This document shows positions 15,924 through 24,991 of a DNA stretch of 64,000 nt, piece by piece. The notes under the pieces are model-generated. The model ran no database searches, was not told where the DNA came from, and was given only the letters and a program-made list of their open reading frames with translations. The first letter of the stretch is position 1. Each line of letters begins with the position of its first letter. The translations under genes and the position numbers were made by a program. This DNA comes from Rhizobium altiplani (GTDB taxonomy: Bacteria; Pseudomonadota; Alphaproteobacteria; Rhizobiales; Rhizobiaceae). The DNA is taken from positions 62,001 to 126,000 of the forward strand of contig NZ_LNCD01000145.1 in assembly GCF_001542405.1 (NCBI RefSeq), given 5' to 3'.

Positions 15924-17140
15924 CCGTCGGTCCGCAGCAGGACCTTCATCTCGAAGAAGAAATAGGGCCGCAGGCGAACGCCGATGACATTGCCGGCAAA
16001 CGCGGCCACGGCCCAGAGATAGCCATGCAGGCTGCCCGACGAGATGCCGGAGAAATAGGCGCCGATGTTACAACCGTAGGCGATGCGTGCGCCGTATCCG
16101 AGCAGCAGGCCGCCGATCACAGCAGCTAGAACCGAACGCAGCGGAATATCCCAGCTCGGTGCAAATCGACCGGCGAGCGACGAGGCGAGCACTGCACCTG
16201 CAATGATGCCGAAATCCATGACGGAGGTGATATCCGCAAAGACGCTGTCGGCCAGCGCCTTGGCATTGGCGGGCGTCTGCCAATAAGCCCAGGCGGTCGG
16301 GTCAATGCCGATGATCTGTGCGCCCTTGGCGCCCCAAAGTGCAAAAGCCGAGGTGATGCCCCAGGGGCGACCGGCGATCGACAGAGTCACGAAGTTCAGC
16401 AAGGCAAGGGCAACAGCGCCGAGGACAAGCGGCCACGGTCCGCGCAGGAAACGCGAAAAGCCGCGGCGCGGGGAGGGCGCTTCCTTTTCGAGCGAGCCGT
16501 GCCAGCGCTTCTCGACGACAACAGTCAGTACTGCGATCGCTGCAAAGATGATCAGCGAGACCGCGATGCCGCCGATGGCGCCAAAGCTCTGTACCAGCGA
16601 GGTCGGTGGAAGTGACGGCAGGCTCACCCACCAGTCGAAATTCACGGTGCCGAGCACCGAGCCGACGATAAAGAAGAACAGGGTGATGAGCATCCGCGCA
16701 TTTCCGCCGCCGGCGGTAAACAGCGTACCGGAAGCGCAGCCGCCGCCGAGCTGCATGCCGATCCCGAACATGAAGGCGCCGACGAGCACGCCGATGCCTG
16801 CGGGCGACACCGAACCCTTGACCTCATGGCCGAACAGCGTGCCGCTCGCCAGGAACGGAAAGAACAGCACGACGGCGATCGCCAGCAGGATCATCTGCAC
16901 GCGCAGGCCGCGTCCGCGACCATCCATGATGAAGACGCGCCATGCGGAGGTGAAGCCGAAGGCGGCGTGATAGAGGGCAATGCCGAGGGCGCCGCCGACA
17001 AGGAACAGTGCGCCCTGAGCCGGGCCGTGATAGTAGCCGAGCAGTAGTGTGCCGAGGACAAGAACGACGAGCGCGCCGAGACCCGGCGTGCCGAGCGGGG
17101 GCTGCCGTGTCTCGAGGGCGGGGGAGGAGGCAATAGACAT
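15920..17140 (-). CDS. YeeE/YedE family sulfur (thiosulfate) transporter
   Basis: 406 residues, about 10-12 membrane helices, made of two YeeE/YedE repeats. Each repeat has its conserved cysteine motif: GGGCASG with Cys135 and YGCNIGAYFSG with Cys357. In TsuA such cysteines relay thiosulfate across the membrane. An unusual long cytoplasmic loop EKRWHGSLEKEAPSPRRG separates the halves. No TusA-like or rhodanese gene is adjacent. Substrate is inferred from the family. It converges with gntK (4-base overlap) and is preceded by about 130 bp to the FAD oxidase gene. Confidence 0.88.
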   Translation of the reverse strand: MSIASSPALETRQPPLGTPGLGALVVLVLGTLLLGYYHGPAQGALFLVGGALGIALYHAAFGFTSAWRVFIMDGRGRGLRVQMILLAIAVVLFFPFLASGTLFGHEVKGSVSPAGIGVLVGAFMFGIGMQLGGGCASGTLFTAGGGNARMLITLFFFIVGSVLGTVNFDWWVSLPSLPPTSLVQSFGAIGGIAVSLIIFAAIAVLTVVVEKRWHGSLEKEAPSPRRGFSRFLRGPWPLVLGAVALALLNFVTLSIAGRPWGITSAFALWGAKGAQIIGIDPTAWAYWQTPANAKALADSVFADITSVMDFGIIAGAVLASSLAGRFAPSWDIPLRSVLAAVIGGLLLGYGARIAYGCNIGAYFSGISSGSLHGYLWAVAAFAGNVIGVRLRPYFFFEMKVLLRTDG

Positions 17141-17271
17141 GTTGGATTTCCTGAGAGTTTCCCTCGTCTTATAGGGAACTCGGCGTAAACGTTGGAGGAA
17201 TCAGGTCCTCCTTTCCGCCGGTCTGGCGGATTGTTGTCCTTCTATGAGCCTGTTTGGTATGCGTGCGTTGC

Positions 17272-18519
17272 TTATGGGTTGAAGCGCTGCGGCGAATAGG
17301 CCGAAATATCGATGAACGGTGCCTCGCCGGTGATCGCTTCCGCCAGGGCGCGGCCGGTGACAGGCCCGAGCGTCAACCCGTGATGAGCGTGGCCGAATGC
17401 GAACCACAGCCCGTCGTGCCGGGGCGCCTTACCGATGATAGGCATCATGTCGGGCGTGCACGGTCGGGCGCCCATCCACGGCTCCGGATCGAGCCGCTCG
17501 CCGAGCGGAAAGACTGTGCGTGCCACCTTCTCGGCGCGATCGAGCTGCACCGGTGTCTTCGGAGCATCGAGTGCCGCGAATTCCGCACCTGTTGTCAGCC
17601 GGATGCCCCGGCTCATAGGTGCGAGGAAATAACCGCGCTCGGCATCGAGCGTCCAGTTGTTGAGGGTCGCATCGCCTGCCGCGGCATAATGCATGTGATA
17701 GCCTCGCTTGACGCCGAGCGGGAAGGCATAGCCGAGCCGACGTGTTGCAACAGCAGCCCAGGGGCCGAGCGCCAAAACCGCATCTTCCGCGTCCAGAGCC
17801 CCCTCGCTGGTGACCACCCGCCAGCTCGAGCCGGAGCGACCGAGCGAATTGGCGTCGCCAGTGACACACCTTCCGCCCAGACTCTCGAAGTAGGTGCGGT
17901 AGGCCATCGTCAAACCGTGCGGATCGAGTACGGACCAAGGATCGCGCCACCGCAGGCCGCCGACGAAATCTCCCTTGATATGAGGCTCCAGCCGCGCGAC
18001 GGCTGCGGCGTCCAACTGCTCGTGCATGACGCCGAACTCGGCTCTAAGGCGCTCTGCCTCGGCAAATTCCGCGTCGCGCCGGCCAGCCGTGCGGAAAATC
18101 TCCATCCAGCCGTTCTTGCGAATCAGGTGCTGTGCATTGGACGCTTCGATCAGATCATTGTGCTCCGAGATCGAGTGCTCGATCAGCGGGGCATAGGCGC
18201 GGGAGATCATCTCATGGCGTTTCGCGCCGGAATTCCACCAGTAGCGCGCAAGGAAGGCGAGCTGTCCGGGCAGCGCCTTGAGGTGGTAGTGAGCGTCGAT
18301 CCGGTTGTTGAAAGCGTAGCGGATCAGAAGCCCGAGTTGCTGCGGAAAACCGTACGGCACGACGCCTTCGCGTTGAATGAGCCCGGCATTCCCGAACGAG
18401 GTCTCCTTGCCTGGGGCCTTGCGGTCGATCAGCGTCACCTGCCGACCCCTGCGCTGCAGATGAATGGCCGTCGACACGCCGACGATACCGGCGCCCAGTA
18501 CAATCGCATTCTTTGTCAT
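17272..18519 (-). CDS. FAD-dependent D-amino-acid dehydrogenase-like oxidoreductase
   Basis: 415 residues of the DAO/DadA family. N-terminal Rossmann motif VLGAGIVGVSTAIHLQRRG binds FAD; FGNAGLIQ and the late GARPCTPDMMPIIGKAPRHDGLWFAFGHAHHGLTLGP block are typical of DadA-like enzymes. Such enzymes deaminate D-amino acids or proline-like amines and pass electrons to the quinone pool. It stands alone on the minus strand; about 75 bp separate it from the methyltransferase-like gene, so loose co-transcription with the PKS pair is possible. Substrate not determined. Confidence 0.88.
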   Translation of the reverse strand: MTKNAIVLGAGIVGVSTAIHLQRRGRQVTLIDRKAPGKETSFGNAGLIQREGVVPYGFPQQLGLLIRYAFNNRIDAHYHLKALPGQLAFLARYWWNSGAKRHEMISRAYAPLIEHSISEHNDLIEASNAQHLIRKNGWMEIFRTAGRRDAEFAEAERLRAEFGVMHEQLDAAAVARLEPHIKGDFVGGLRWRDPWSVLDPHGLTMAYRTYFESLGGRCVTGDANSLGRSGSSWRVVTSEGALDAEDAVLALGPWAAVATRRLGYAFPLGVKRGYHMHYAAAGDATLNNWTLDAERGYFLAPMSRGIRLTTGAEFAALDAPKTPVQLDRAEKVARTVFPLGERLDPEPWMGARPCTPDMMPIIGKAPRHDGLWFAFGHAHHGLTLGPVTGRALAEAITGEAPFIDISAYSPQRFNP

Positions 18520-18593
18520 TGCCGTACATTCCAGCTATTCCAAGCAATGAAAATGCAACTACGGCAGGCTGCACGCAAACGAAAAATGTCGTT

Positions 18594-19097
18594 TTATTTC
18601 AAAAACATTGTCGTTCTGAGTGCCTGTTTTTCGGCTTTGATGCGGACGTAAAGTACGGCCGCGTTCAGCACTGAAAATGTCGCCGCGTAGAGGGGCATCC
18701 CGAAGGCAAGCGGAAGGACGGCGATTTCGCCAGCCACGATGACATAGTTCGGATGAGCCATGAATCGGTAGGGTCCGCTGCTGACGAGCGGAGCGCCCGG
18801 GAGAACGATGATGCGTGTTGTCCACCGCCCCTTGAGCGTGCCGATGACCCAGAGCCGGCCAGCCTGCAAAACCATGAAGACGGCAAACCAGATTGCGTCG
18901 ACCGGACGACCGATCGCCAGCAGCCACAATCCGGCGATCCAACAGCCGTGCAGAGCTACCATGAAAGGATAGTGCTGCGGCGCGACCTCTTTCGCGCCGC
19001 TGTTTAGAAGCACCCGCGTATTGTGGCGGGCAAGGGCGAGTTCCGCGAGGCGCTGTGCGGTCACGAAGGCGAGCAATGCAAGGGAGAGCCACATCAT
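18594..19097 (-). CDS. Isoprenylcysteine methyltransferase-like membrane protein (polyketide O-methyltransferase candidate)
   Basis: 167 residues with four to five membrane helices. Motif SGPYRFMAHPNYV (about 107-119) with the later KAEKQAL tail is the ICMT/PEMT-type S-adenosylmethionine site. Its start overlaps the stop of the type III PKS gene by four bases (ATGA), so the two are coupled. In Streptomyces srs and Bacillus bps clusters an ICMT-like enzyme O-methylates the alkylresorcinol or alkylpyrone made by the neighbouring type III PKS, which fits here. The substrate call is inferred from context. Confidence 0.82.
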   Translation of the reverse strand: MMWLSLALLAFVTAQRLAELALARHNTRVLLNSGAKEVAPQHYPFMVALHGCWIAGLWLLAIGRPVDAIWFAVFMVLQAGRLWVIGTLKGRWTTRIIVLPGAPLVSSGPYRFMAHPNYVIVAGEIAVLPLAFGMPLYAATFSVLNAAVLYVRIKAEKQALRTTMFLK

Positions 19098-20146
19098 GCC
19101 GCTCTCTTCAAGGTCACGCAGCTGGCGGAGAAACCCGGTCCTAGGGCGACCATCGCGCTGCGTTCCGGCAATCCCTCCTTCAAGGCGCGCTCCAGCACGA
19201 AGAGGATCGTCGGCGAGGACATGTTTCCGTATTCCGCAAGCACCGCGCGCTCGTGATCCAGGGTTCCCGATTCTAGCGACAGCGCGCTCTCCAGGGCCAT
19301 AAGCACCCTCGCGCCGCCGGGATGGCAGATGAAGCGACCTATATCGCGACGAGAGAGACCGTTTCTCGCCAATATCCCGTCGACGGCCGGGCCGAGTTCC
19401 GTCTCGGCAAAGGGCGGTAGCGATTGAGCGAGAACCACGCCGAAGCCGGTGTCGTCGATCTTCCAGCCCATGATACCGAGCGTATCGGGGAAAAGATGCT
19501 CCCCCGTCGACTCGACTTCGGCCTTACCCTCTCGCCCCGCCCGGAGAATGCAGGCGGCCGCGCCATCGCCGAAAAGTGCCGTGGCGATGATGTTTGCGCG
19601 CGTCAGCTCGTCCAGCCGGAAAGCCAGAGTGCAAAGTTCTATTGCCACGAAAAGCACCGTTGCGCCCGGCCGATCGCGGGCAAATCGCGAGGCGATGGCG
19701 AACCCGGAAACACCTGCTGCGCAGCCGAGTCCGAAAACGGGAACGCGTTCGATGTCCGAGCGGAAGCCCATTTTCTCTGCGAGCTGTGCATCGAGGCTCG
19801 GTGTAGCAATGCCCGTGGACGAGATGGTGACGATGCAGTCGACGTCGCATCCCTTTAGACCGGCCTGCTTGAGTGCATGGGTGGCCGTCTCGAAAAACAG
19901 GCTGCGCGCGACTTCGCCATAAGCCTCCATTCTGTCTTGCCAACCGTGCGGCTCGATGAACCATTCCAGCGGACGGGCGGCATAACGTCTCTTGATGCCG
20001 GCATTCTCGAAGACGCTTGCCAAATGCGAAAAATCCTTGAAGCGGGACGAAAACAGGCGCGCAGAGGTTTCCGCCGCCTCCTTTTGCGTGATGACGTGCT
20101 CCGGCGTCGCGACGGCAAGACTCAACAGTTTTACGGTATCACTCAC
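19094..20146 (-). CDS. Type III polyketide synthase (chalcone/stilbene synthase family)
   Basis: 350 residues, full length. The catalytic triad is intact: Cys142 in FGLGCAAG, His275 in ICHPGG, Asn308 in YGNMSSPT. Type III PKSs of this bacterial group condense malonyl-CoA on fatty-acyl starters to give alkylpyrones or alkylresorcinols. ATPSLDAQLAEKMGF and the C-terminal GPGFSASCVTLKRA are family-typical. It is coupled to the ICMT-like gene downstream. The promoter lies in the 164 bp shared with the divergent TPR gene. The starter unit cannot be read from the sequence. Confidence 0.93.
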   Translation of the reverse strand: MSDTVKLLSLAVATPEHVITQKEAAETSARLFSSRFKDFSHLASVFENAGIKRRYAARPLEWFIEPHGWQDRMEAYGEVARSLFFETATHALKQAGLKGCDVDCIVTISSTGIATPSLDAQLAEKMGFRSDIERVPVFGLGCAAGVSGFAIASRFARDRPGATVLFVAIELCTLAFRLDELTRANIIATALFGDGAAACILRAGREGKAEVESTGEHLFPDTLGIMGWKIDDTGFGVVLAQSLPPFAETELGPAVDGILARNGLSRRDIGRFICHPGGARVLMALESALSLESGTLDHERAVLAEYGNMSSPTILFVLERALKEGLPERSAMVALGPGFSASCVTLKRAA

Positions 20147-20310
20147 GGGATGCTCCTTTTGCCCGGCGCGTGAGCGGCTAACACGTCAGGCCCGCATTTA
20201 TTCGCCCGCACCGAGATCGCAAGGTGCAAAAAAGAAGAACACGCAATCGAATAAAGTGCCAGTCAACGGTGTTCATTCGCCGCCAACGTCATTTTCGTAG
20301 GAGATATCCC

Positions 20311-20901
20311 ATGACGATCGCGACTGTTCGTATTGCTTCCATCCTGGTCGGCGGCTGCATTGCCGCGTTTGCACTCTCCACGCCCGCATTTTCGATTAAC
20401 GGCGGCAGCAGCAGCGGCGGCAGCAGTAGCGGATCCAGCGGGTCCAGCGGCTCCGGAGGTAGGAGCAGCGAAAGCACCATGCCGACCTGCAAGAAGGGCC
20501 AGATGTACGACAAGAGGACGAAGAGGTGCGTCAAACAGAGCAGCGCCAACGTGACGGAAGAAAACCGCACGGACTACGCCTATTCGCTGGCAAAGGCCGG
20601 ACGCTATGAAGAAGCGCTTGCCATGCTCGATACGCTGAAGGATCCGAATACCGCCGAGGCTCTGAACTATCGCGGCTACGCCACCCGCAAGCTCGGCCGC
20701 ACGGATGAAGGCATTTCCTACTACCTGAAGTCCGTTGAGCTTGATCCCAAATACGCGCAGGTTCGTGAATATCTCGGCGAAGCCTACGTCATCAAGGGTC
20801 GGCTCGATCTTGCCAAGGAGCAGCTGGAAACAATCAAAACGATCTGCGGCACCGATTGCGAGGCGTATCGCGATCTGAACGAAGCGATCCTCAAGCCTTG
20901 A
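20311..20901 (+). CDS. Exported tetratricopeptide repeat protein
   Basis: 196 residues. Signal peptide MTIATVRIASILVGGCIAAFALSTPAFS, then a serine/glycine linker (about 30-54), a CKKGQMYDKRTKRCVKQ cysteine pair, and TPR units (about 85-180) including AYSLAKAGRYEEALAMLD and YYLKSVELDPKYAQV, ending with a further C-x3-C pair ICGTDC. TPR proteins serve as protein scaffolds; this one is periplasmic. The ATG at 20311 has GGAG upstream. It is followed after 51 bp by the ECF sigma gene, so the TPR-sigma-anti-sigma set looks like one operon. Role unknown. Confidence 0.82.
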   Translation: MTIATVRIASILVGGCIAAFALSTPAFSINGGSSSGGSSSGSSGSSGSGGRSSESTMPTCKKGQMYDKRTKRCVKQSSANVTEENRTDYAYSLAKAGRYEEALAMLDTLKDPNTAEALNYRGYATRKLGRTDEGISYYLKSVELDPKYAQVREYLGEAYVIKGRLDLAKEQLETIKTICGTDCEAYRDLNEAILKP

Positions 20902-20952
20902 CCATTGAAGAACAGCGGGAATGCGCAACCACGGTTGAATAGGAACCTTCCA

Positions 20953-21558
20953 ATGCCGGTCGCGTACACCACATTTCCTGCCTATAGTCGCGCAGTACCA
21001 GAGCCGTCGGTGCAACCGGCGGCTTTGGAAGGAAAAATCGTGGCGGAGGCTCTCATCGCAAGCGAAGCCGATATCAAAAGTGGCCTGGCGGACAATCTGC
21101 TGCGGCTGTGGCGCTATGGCCTTGTGCTCTCGCATCGCCGCGACGTTGCCGACGATCTCGTGCAACAGACCTGTGTTCGCGCTCTGGAGCGCGTCGAGCA
21201 GTTCGAGACGGGAACGCGGCTGGACCGCTGGCTGTTCTCCATCCTTCATTCCATTTGGTTGAACGAGATCCGGTCGCAACGCGTGCGCCTCGGTCAGGGC
21301 TTCGTCGATGCAGACGAGGCCCTTGTTGTCGATGGCGCCCGCGACGCGGAAACCCATCTCATGGCAAACCAGGTTCTGCGGCTGGTCAATGCGCTGCCGG
21401 ATGCGCAGCGTGCAGCGGTCTTTCTCGCCTATGTGGAAGGTCTTTCCTACAAGGAGGTCGCAAGCGTACTGGATATCCCGATCGGCACCGTGATGAGCCG
21501 CCTTGCCGCCGCGCGCGCCAAGATAGCCGCCAGTGTCTCGGGAGAGGGGGTTACATGA
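20953..21558 (+). CDS. ECF-type RNA polymerase sigma factor
   Basis: About 201 residues from ATG 20953 (AGGAACC upstream). Region 2 covers about 45-110 (ADNLLRLWRYGLVLSHRRDVADDLVQQTC, then LDRWLFSILHSIWLNEIRS) and region 4 follows with LPDAQRAAVFLAYVEGLSYKEVASVLDIPIGTVMSRLAAAR. The first 30 residues before region 2 are poorly structured and a later start is possible. The stop overlaps the anti-sigma ATG (ATGA). It should direct transcription of a small regulon in response to an envelope signal; its target promoter motif could not be recognised here. Confidence 0.9.
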   Translation: MPVAYTTFPAYSRAVPEPSVQPAALEGKIVAEALIASEADIKSGLADNLLRLWRYGLVLSHRRDVADDLVQQTCVRALERVEQFETGTRLDRWLFSILHSIWLNEIRSQRVRLGQGFVDADEALVVDGARDAETHLMANQVLRLVNALPDAQRAAVFLAYVEGLSYKEVASVLDIPIGTVMSRLAAARAKIAASVSGEGVT

Positions 21559-22340
21559 ACGACAAGAACCAAATCCTCTCCGATGAGGAGTTGACGGCCT
21601 ATATCGACGGTGAGCTGTCGGATACGGAGGTCTCGCGCATCGAGGCGCTTCTCGACTCGAACGCGCGTGCGGCCGCGAGGCTGGAGTTGCTGTCGCGGAG
21701 CAGTCTCCCCTTCAAGCAAGCCTTCGAGCCGCTGCTTGCCGAAGCTCCGAAGGCAAGGCTCGACACCTTGCTCGGCACGCCGGCCGACGCGAAGCCGGCT
21801 CCCGAACGCTTCGGTCGCCGCGGTTTCCTCGGTTCGCTTGCAGCCTGCCTCGTCGCCGGAATTGTGGCTGACCGGGCCTTCATCAGCATCCGCAATCGCG
21901 TTGATGCTCCGGATGAAAGAAGCGAATGGCGCGCCGTCGTTGCCGAATACCTCGCCCTCTATACTGTCGATACCCTGGCCGGCCCGTCGCCGTCAGGCGA
22001 AGCGCAGGCAGCCCAGCTCGCCAGGCTCGTCGACAAACTTGGCATCTCCCTGTCACCCGAAGCGGTGTCGCTGCCCGGCATCGAGTTCAAGCGCGCCCAA
22101 TTGCTGCAATACGACGAAAAGCCGCTCGCACAGATTGCCTATCTGGACCCGGAGACGGGGCCGCTGGCACTCTGCATCGTTCGCTCGGACGTCGGAAAGC
22201 AGGATCCCGACGTCGAAGGCCGACGCGGCATGAATGTCGTCTACTGGTCGAACGAAACGCACGCCTTCATGCTGATTGGACGCATTCCGATCGACCGGAT
22301 GCAGGAACTGGCGGAGGATGTCCGCAAAAGGACTGCATGA
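21555..22340 (+). CDS. Anti-sigma factor, single-pass membrane protein
   Basis: 261 residues. Cytoplasmic domain SDEELTAYIDGELSDTEVSRIEALLDSNARAAARLE, typical of RskA/anti-sigma N-termini but without the HxxxCxxC zinc motif, then a hydrophobic helix at about 90-107 preceded by GRRGFLG, and a periplasmic domain of about 150 residues rich in LPGIEFKRAQLLQYD. Translation is coupled to the ECF sigma gene by a 4-base overlap, which keeps the two in balance. It should hold the sigma factor inactive until an envelope cue. Signal unknown. Confidence 0.85.
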   Translation: MNDKNQILSDEELTAYIDGELSDTEVSRIEALLDSNARAAARLELLSRSSLPFKQAFEPLLAEAPKARLDTLLGTPADAKPAPERFGRRGFLGSLAACLVAGIVADRAFISIRNRVDAPDERSEWRAVVAEYLALYTVDTLAGPSPSGEAQAAQLARLVDKLGISLSPEAVSLPGIEFKRAQLLQYDEKPLAQIAYLDPETGPLALCIVRSDVGKQDPDVEGRRGMNVVYWSNETHAFMLIGRIPIDRMQELAEDVRKRTA

Positions 22341-22573
22341 GGTCTGAGGCGGAGTGGCGGCGAGAGCGGCTATGAAAAAAAGGACTGCCCAATCCCGCGA
22401 TTTTTTGAGATAGTTGCGTGGGGAGGATGACCTCTACGGCTCGCGTGGCCGGTTCGAATTGGTATCCCTTGAACGTCCTTGGACCCGCCCCATCCGCAGC
22501 GTGAGTCGGCTGTCGGCAAGCATTTAGCGAGCATTTTTCACTGTTCAGCACACGCTAGCCAGGAGCAATTCAC

Positions 22574-23968
22574 ATGGAAACGTGGAAACCTGATCCGAGC
22601 TTTTATCCGTCGCCACGCATGGCCATGAAGGCGGCGCCCGAGACGTTTGCCTATGTCGTCGCCTTCGATCCAACGCGAGCGGTTCCCGATGAACTTGCCG
22701 TCGTCGATGTCGATCCGACATCGGCCAGTTACGGGCAGATCATAAACAAGCTCGCGATGCCTAATGTCGGTGACGAACTGCATCATTTCGGCTGGAATGC
22801 CTGTTCGTCCTGTCTGTGCCCGAACGCGCCGCACCCGCACGCTGAACGCCGCTATCTGGTCGTGCCGGGACTGAAATCTTCCCGAATCCATATCATCGAC
22901 ACCAAGCCGGACGGCAAAAATCCTCAGATCGTCAAGGTGATTGAGCCCGCGGACGTGGCCGAACGAGCCGGCTATTCCCGGCCGCACACCATCCATTGCG
23001 GCCCCGAGGGCATCTATGTGGCCGCGTTGGGCAATGCCGAAGGCAAGGCCCCAGGCGGGATTTTTCTGATTGATCACAGGACTTTCGAGGTCCGCGGACA
23101 GTGGGAGATAGATCGGGGAGAGCAACAGCTCTCCTATGACGTATGGTGGCACCTTGGCCACGACACGCTCGTTACCAGCGAGTGGGGCACGCCCGATACC
23201 TTCGAAAACGGGCTCGTCCCCGACATCCTGCTCGGCGCGAAATACGGACGCCGTCTGCATTTCTGGGATCTGCACACGCGCAAGCACCTGCAGACGATCG
23301 ATTTCGGCGACAAGTACCAGCTCGTATTCGAGCTCAGGCCCGCGCACGACCCGACGAAAGCCTATGGCTTTGTCAACTGCGTGCTCAGCCTAGAGGATCT
23401 CTCCTCCTCGATTTGGGTCTGGCACCGTGACGGTGAAAAATGGGGGGTGACAAAGGTGATCGACATTCCGGCGGAGCCCGCCGATGCCGACCAACTCCCG
23501 CCAATGCTCAAAGGTTTCAAGGCCGTGCCGCCGCTTGTCACCGACATCGATCTCTCGATGGATGACAGATTTCTCTACGTGTCCTGCTGGGGAACCGGCG
23601 ATCTCCTTCAGTACGATGTATCAGATCCGTTCAAACCGAAGCTGACCGGCAAGGTCCGCATTGGCGGTATCGTTTCGCGTGCGTCGCACCCAGGGGCCAA
23701 GAATGGCGCGCTGAACGGGGGCCCGCAGATGGTCGAGATCAGCCGCGATGGTCGTCGCATCTACTTCACCAACTCGCTTTACGGGGCGATCGATGAGCAG
23801 TTCTATCCCGATGGCATAACGGGCTGGATGGTGAAGCTCGATGCGAAGCCGGAAGGTGGCATTGCCTTCGACGAGAAATTCTTCGTCGAATGGCCCAAGT
23901 CACACCGTCCGCATCAGGTCCGCCTGCAAGGTGGAGACTGCTCGTCGGATTCCTATTGTTATCCCTAG
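22574..23968 (+). CDS. Selenium-binding protein / methanethiol oxidase family (SBP56)
   Basis: 464 residues of the SBP56 beta-propeller family. Key blocks: HHFGWNACSSCLC near residues 75-87 (copper-binding His/Cys), RPHTIHCGPEG, YDVWWHLGHDTLVTSEWGTP, VTDIDLSMDDRFLYVSCWGTGDL and the C-terminal HRPHQVRLQGGDCSSDSYCYP. The bacterial MtoX form oxidises methanethiol to formaldehyde, H2S and H2O2. No signal peptide is visible, so it is probably cytoplasmic unless another start is used. It is followed after 29 bp by a membrane-protein gene, and sits just downstream of the sigma/anti-sigma operon. SCO1 and MauG genes known from other mto clusters are absent. Confidence 0.9.
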   Translation: METWKPDPSFYPSPRMAMKAAPETFAYVVAFDPTRAVPDELAVVDVDPTSASYGQIINKLAMPNVGDELHHFGWNACSSCLCPNAPHPHAERRYLVVPGLKSSRIHIIDTKPDGKNPQIVKVIEPADVAERAGYSRPHTIHCGPEGIYVAALGNAEGKAPGGIFLIDHRTFEVRGQWEIDRGEQQLSYDVWWHLGHDTLVTSEWGTPDTFENGLVPDILLGAKYGRRLHFWDLHTRKHLQTIDFGDKYQLVFELRPAHDPTKAYGFVNCVLSLEDLSSSIWVWHRDGEKWGVTKVIDIPAEPADADQLPPMLKGFKAVPPLVTDIDLSMDDRFLYVSCWGTGDLLQYDVSDPFKPKLTGKVRIGGIVSRASHPGAKNGALNGGPQMVEISRDGRRIYFTNSLYGAIDEQFYPDGITGWMVKLDAKPEGGIAFDEKFFVEWPKSHRPHQVRLQGGDCSSDSYCYP

Positions 23969-23997
23969 GGAAACGACATCAGGCAAACGAGGCGCCG

Positions 23998-24630
23998 ATG
24001 AACGAGCTCTGGCCCTGGATGCTGCTGGCGGGACTGGGCGCCTTTCACGGTCTCAATCCCGCGATGGGGTGGCTGTTTGCCGTTGCGCTCGGCGTTCACC
24101 GGCAGAGTTTTACGGCGGTGGTTCAGGCCGTACCCGCCATTGCCCTCGGGCATGCTGTCTCCATCGCGTTGGTGGCGGGAGCTGTAGTCGCCGCCGGCCT
24201 TTTCGTGAACCAGGATGCTGTGCGCATGGCCACCGGCGTGACGCTCGTTGCCTGGGCGATCTGCCATCAAGTCTTCGGGCACAGTCGCCGCGTTCGCGTC
24301 GGCTTGCGGACGGGACTCGCCGGCCTTGTGCTCTGGTCGTTCCTGATGGCCACGGCCCATGGCGCCGGCCTCATGATCCTGCCCGCCCTGATGCCCCTCT
24401 GTCTGACCCAGCCGCCATTGCCGAATGTTGGCGGCGCCGGTTCCGCCGCCATGGCGATTGCCGCAGTCGGCGTCCACACGCTCGCAATGTTGGCGGTCAC
24501 AAGCCTCATTGCGCTGACGGTTTATCGCTGGGTCGGGCTCGAAATATTGCGCAGTGCCTGGATCAACGTCGACTTGCTGTGGACGGGGGTTCTGTTCGCC
24601 ACCGGTGTCGGGCTGCTGATCATCAGGTGA
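23998..24630 (+). CDS. Multi-pass membrane protein with His motifs, SBP56 partner candidate
   Basis: 210 residues and about six membrane helices. Helix 1 carries GAFHGLNPAMGWLFAVALG and a later one TAHGAGLMILP, spacing of histidines reminiscent of NicO/RcnA-type metal exporters, but I cannot confirm the family. It starts 29 bp after the SBP56 gene, so the two should be cotranscribed; a role in copper or other metal supply to the SBP56 protein is a guess. Confidence 0.65.
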   Translation: MNELWPWMLLAGLGAFHGLNPAMGWLFAVALGVHRQSFTAVVQAVPAIALGHAVSIALVAGAVVAAGLFVNQDAVRMATGVTLVAWAICHQVFGHSRRVRVGLRTGLAGLVLWSFLMATAHGAGLMILPALMPLCLTQPPLPNVGGAGSAAMAIAAVGVHTLAMLAVTSLIALTVYRWVGLEILRSAWINVDLLWTGVLFATGVGLLIIR

Positions 24631-24772
24631 AGGCGAGTAGAGCTGGCACACGCGCACCAGTAAGGACCAAACGCGCAGCCGTCCAGCTTGTATCAAGCAG
24701 AGGCAGCAGCCAAGACCTCGACCCGGCAGCCGCCTGAGGACCGGATCACCGAAATTGGTGCACTCGAACGAC

Positions 24773-24991
24773 TTAGCGCGTGGCCGCGAGCTGAACGGCG
24801 GACTTGGCGTCTTCCGTTTTCATCCGACCTTCAACGACCGCTCGGCAGGCCTTCCAGGCTCGTTGCCACTTGGCCGCACTCTGGTTCGGTTCATGGACGA
24901 GCCAGGTCAATGCCTCCTCCGGGGAGCCGACGACAATACGAATGCGGTTGTCTCCCAGCACGAGAGGTGTTTCCCATCGGTGTACCAGCAT
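24773..24991 (-). CDS. DUF982 domain protein
   Basis: About 72 residues, MLVHRWETPLVLGDNRIRIVV, continuing with SPEEALTWLVHEPNQSAAKWQRAWKACRAVVEGRMKTEDA, the DUF982 pattern that is multi-copy and almost restricted to rhizobia. GGAG lies about 8 bases before the ATG at 24991. A longer in-frame version to 25120 has no ribosome site. Function unknown. It is the left edge of the decayed segment running to tRNA-Gln. Confidence 0.7.
   Translation of the reverse strand: MLVHRWETPLVLGDNRIRIVVGSPEEALTWLVHEPNQSAAKWQRAWKACRAVVEGRMKTEDAKSAVQLAATR

Noticed and set aside
23841..24737. Frame of 298 codons overlapping the SBP56 end and the membrane protein
   Set aside because: Arginine-rich and it overlaps two better-supported genes in another frame.
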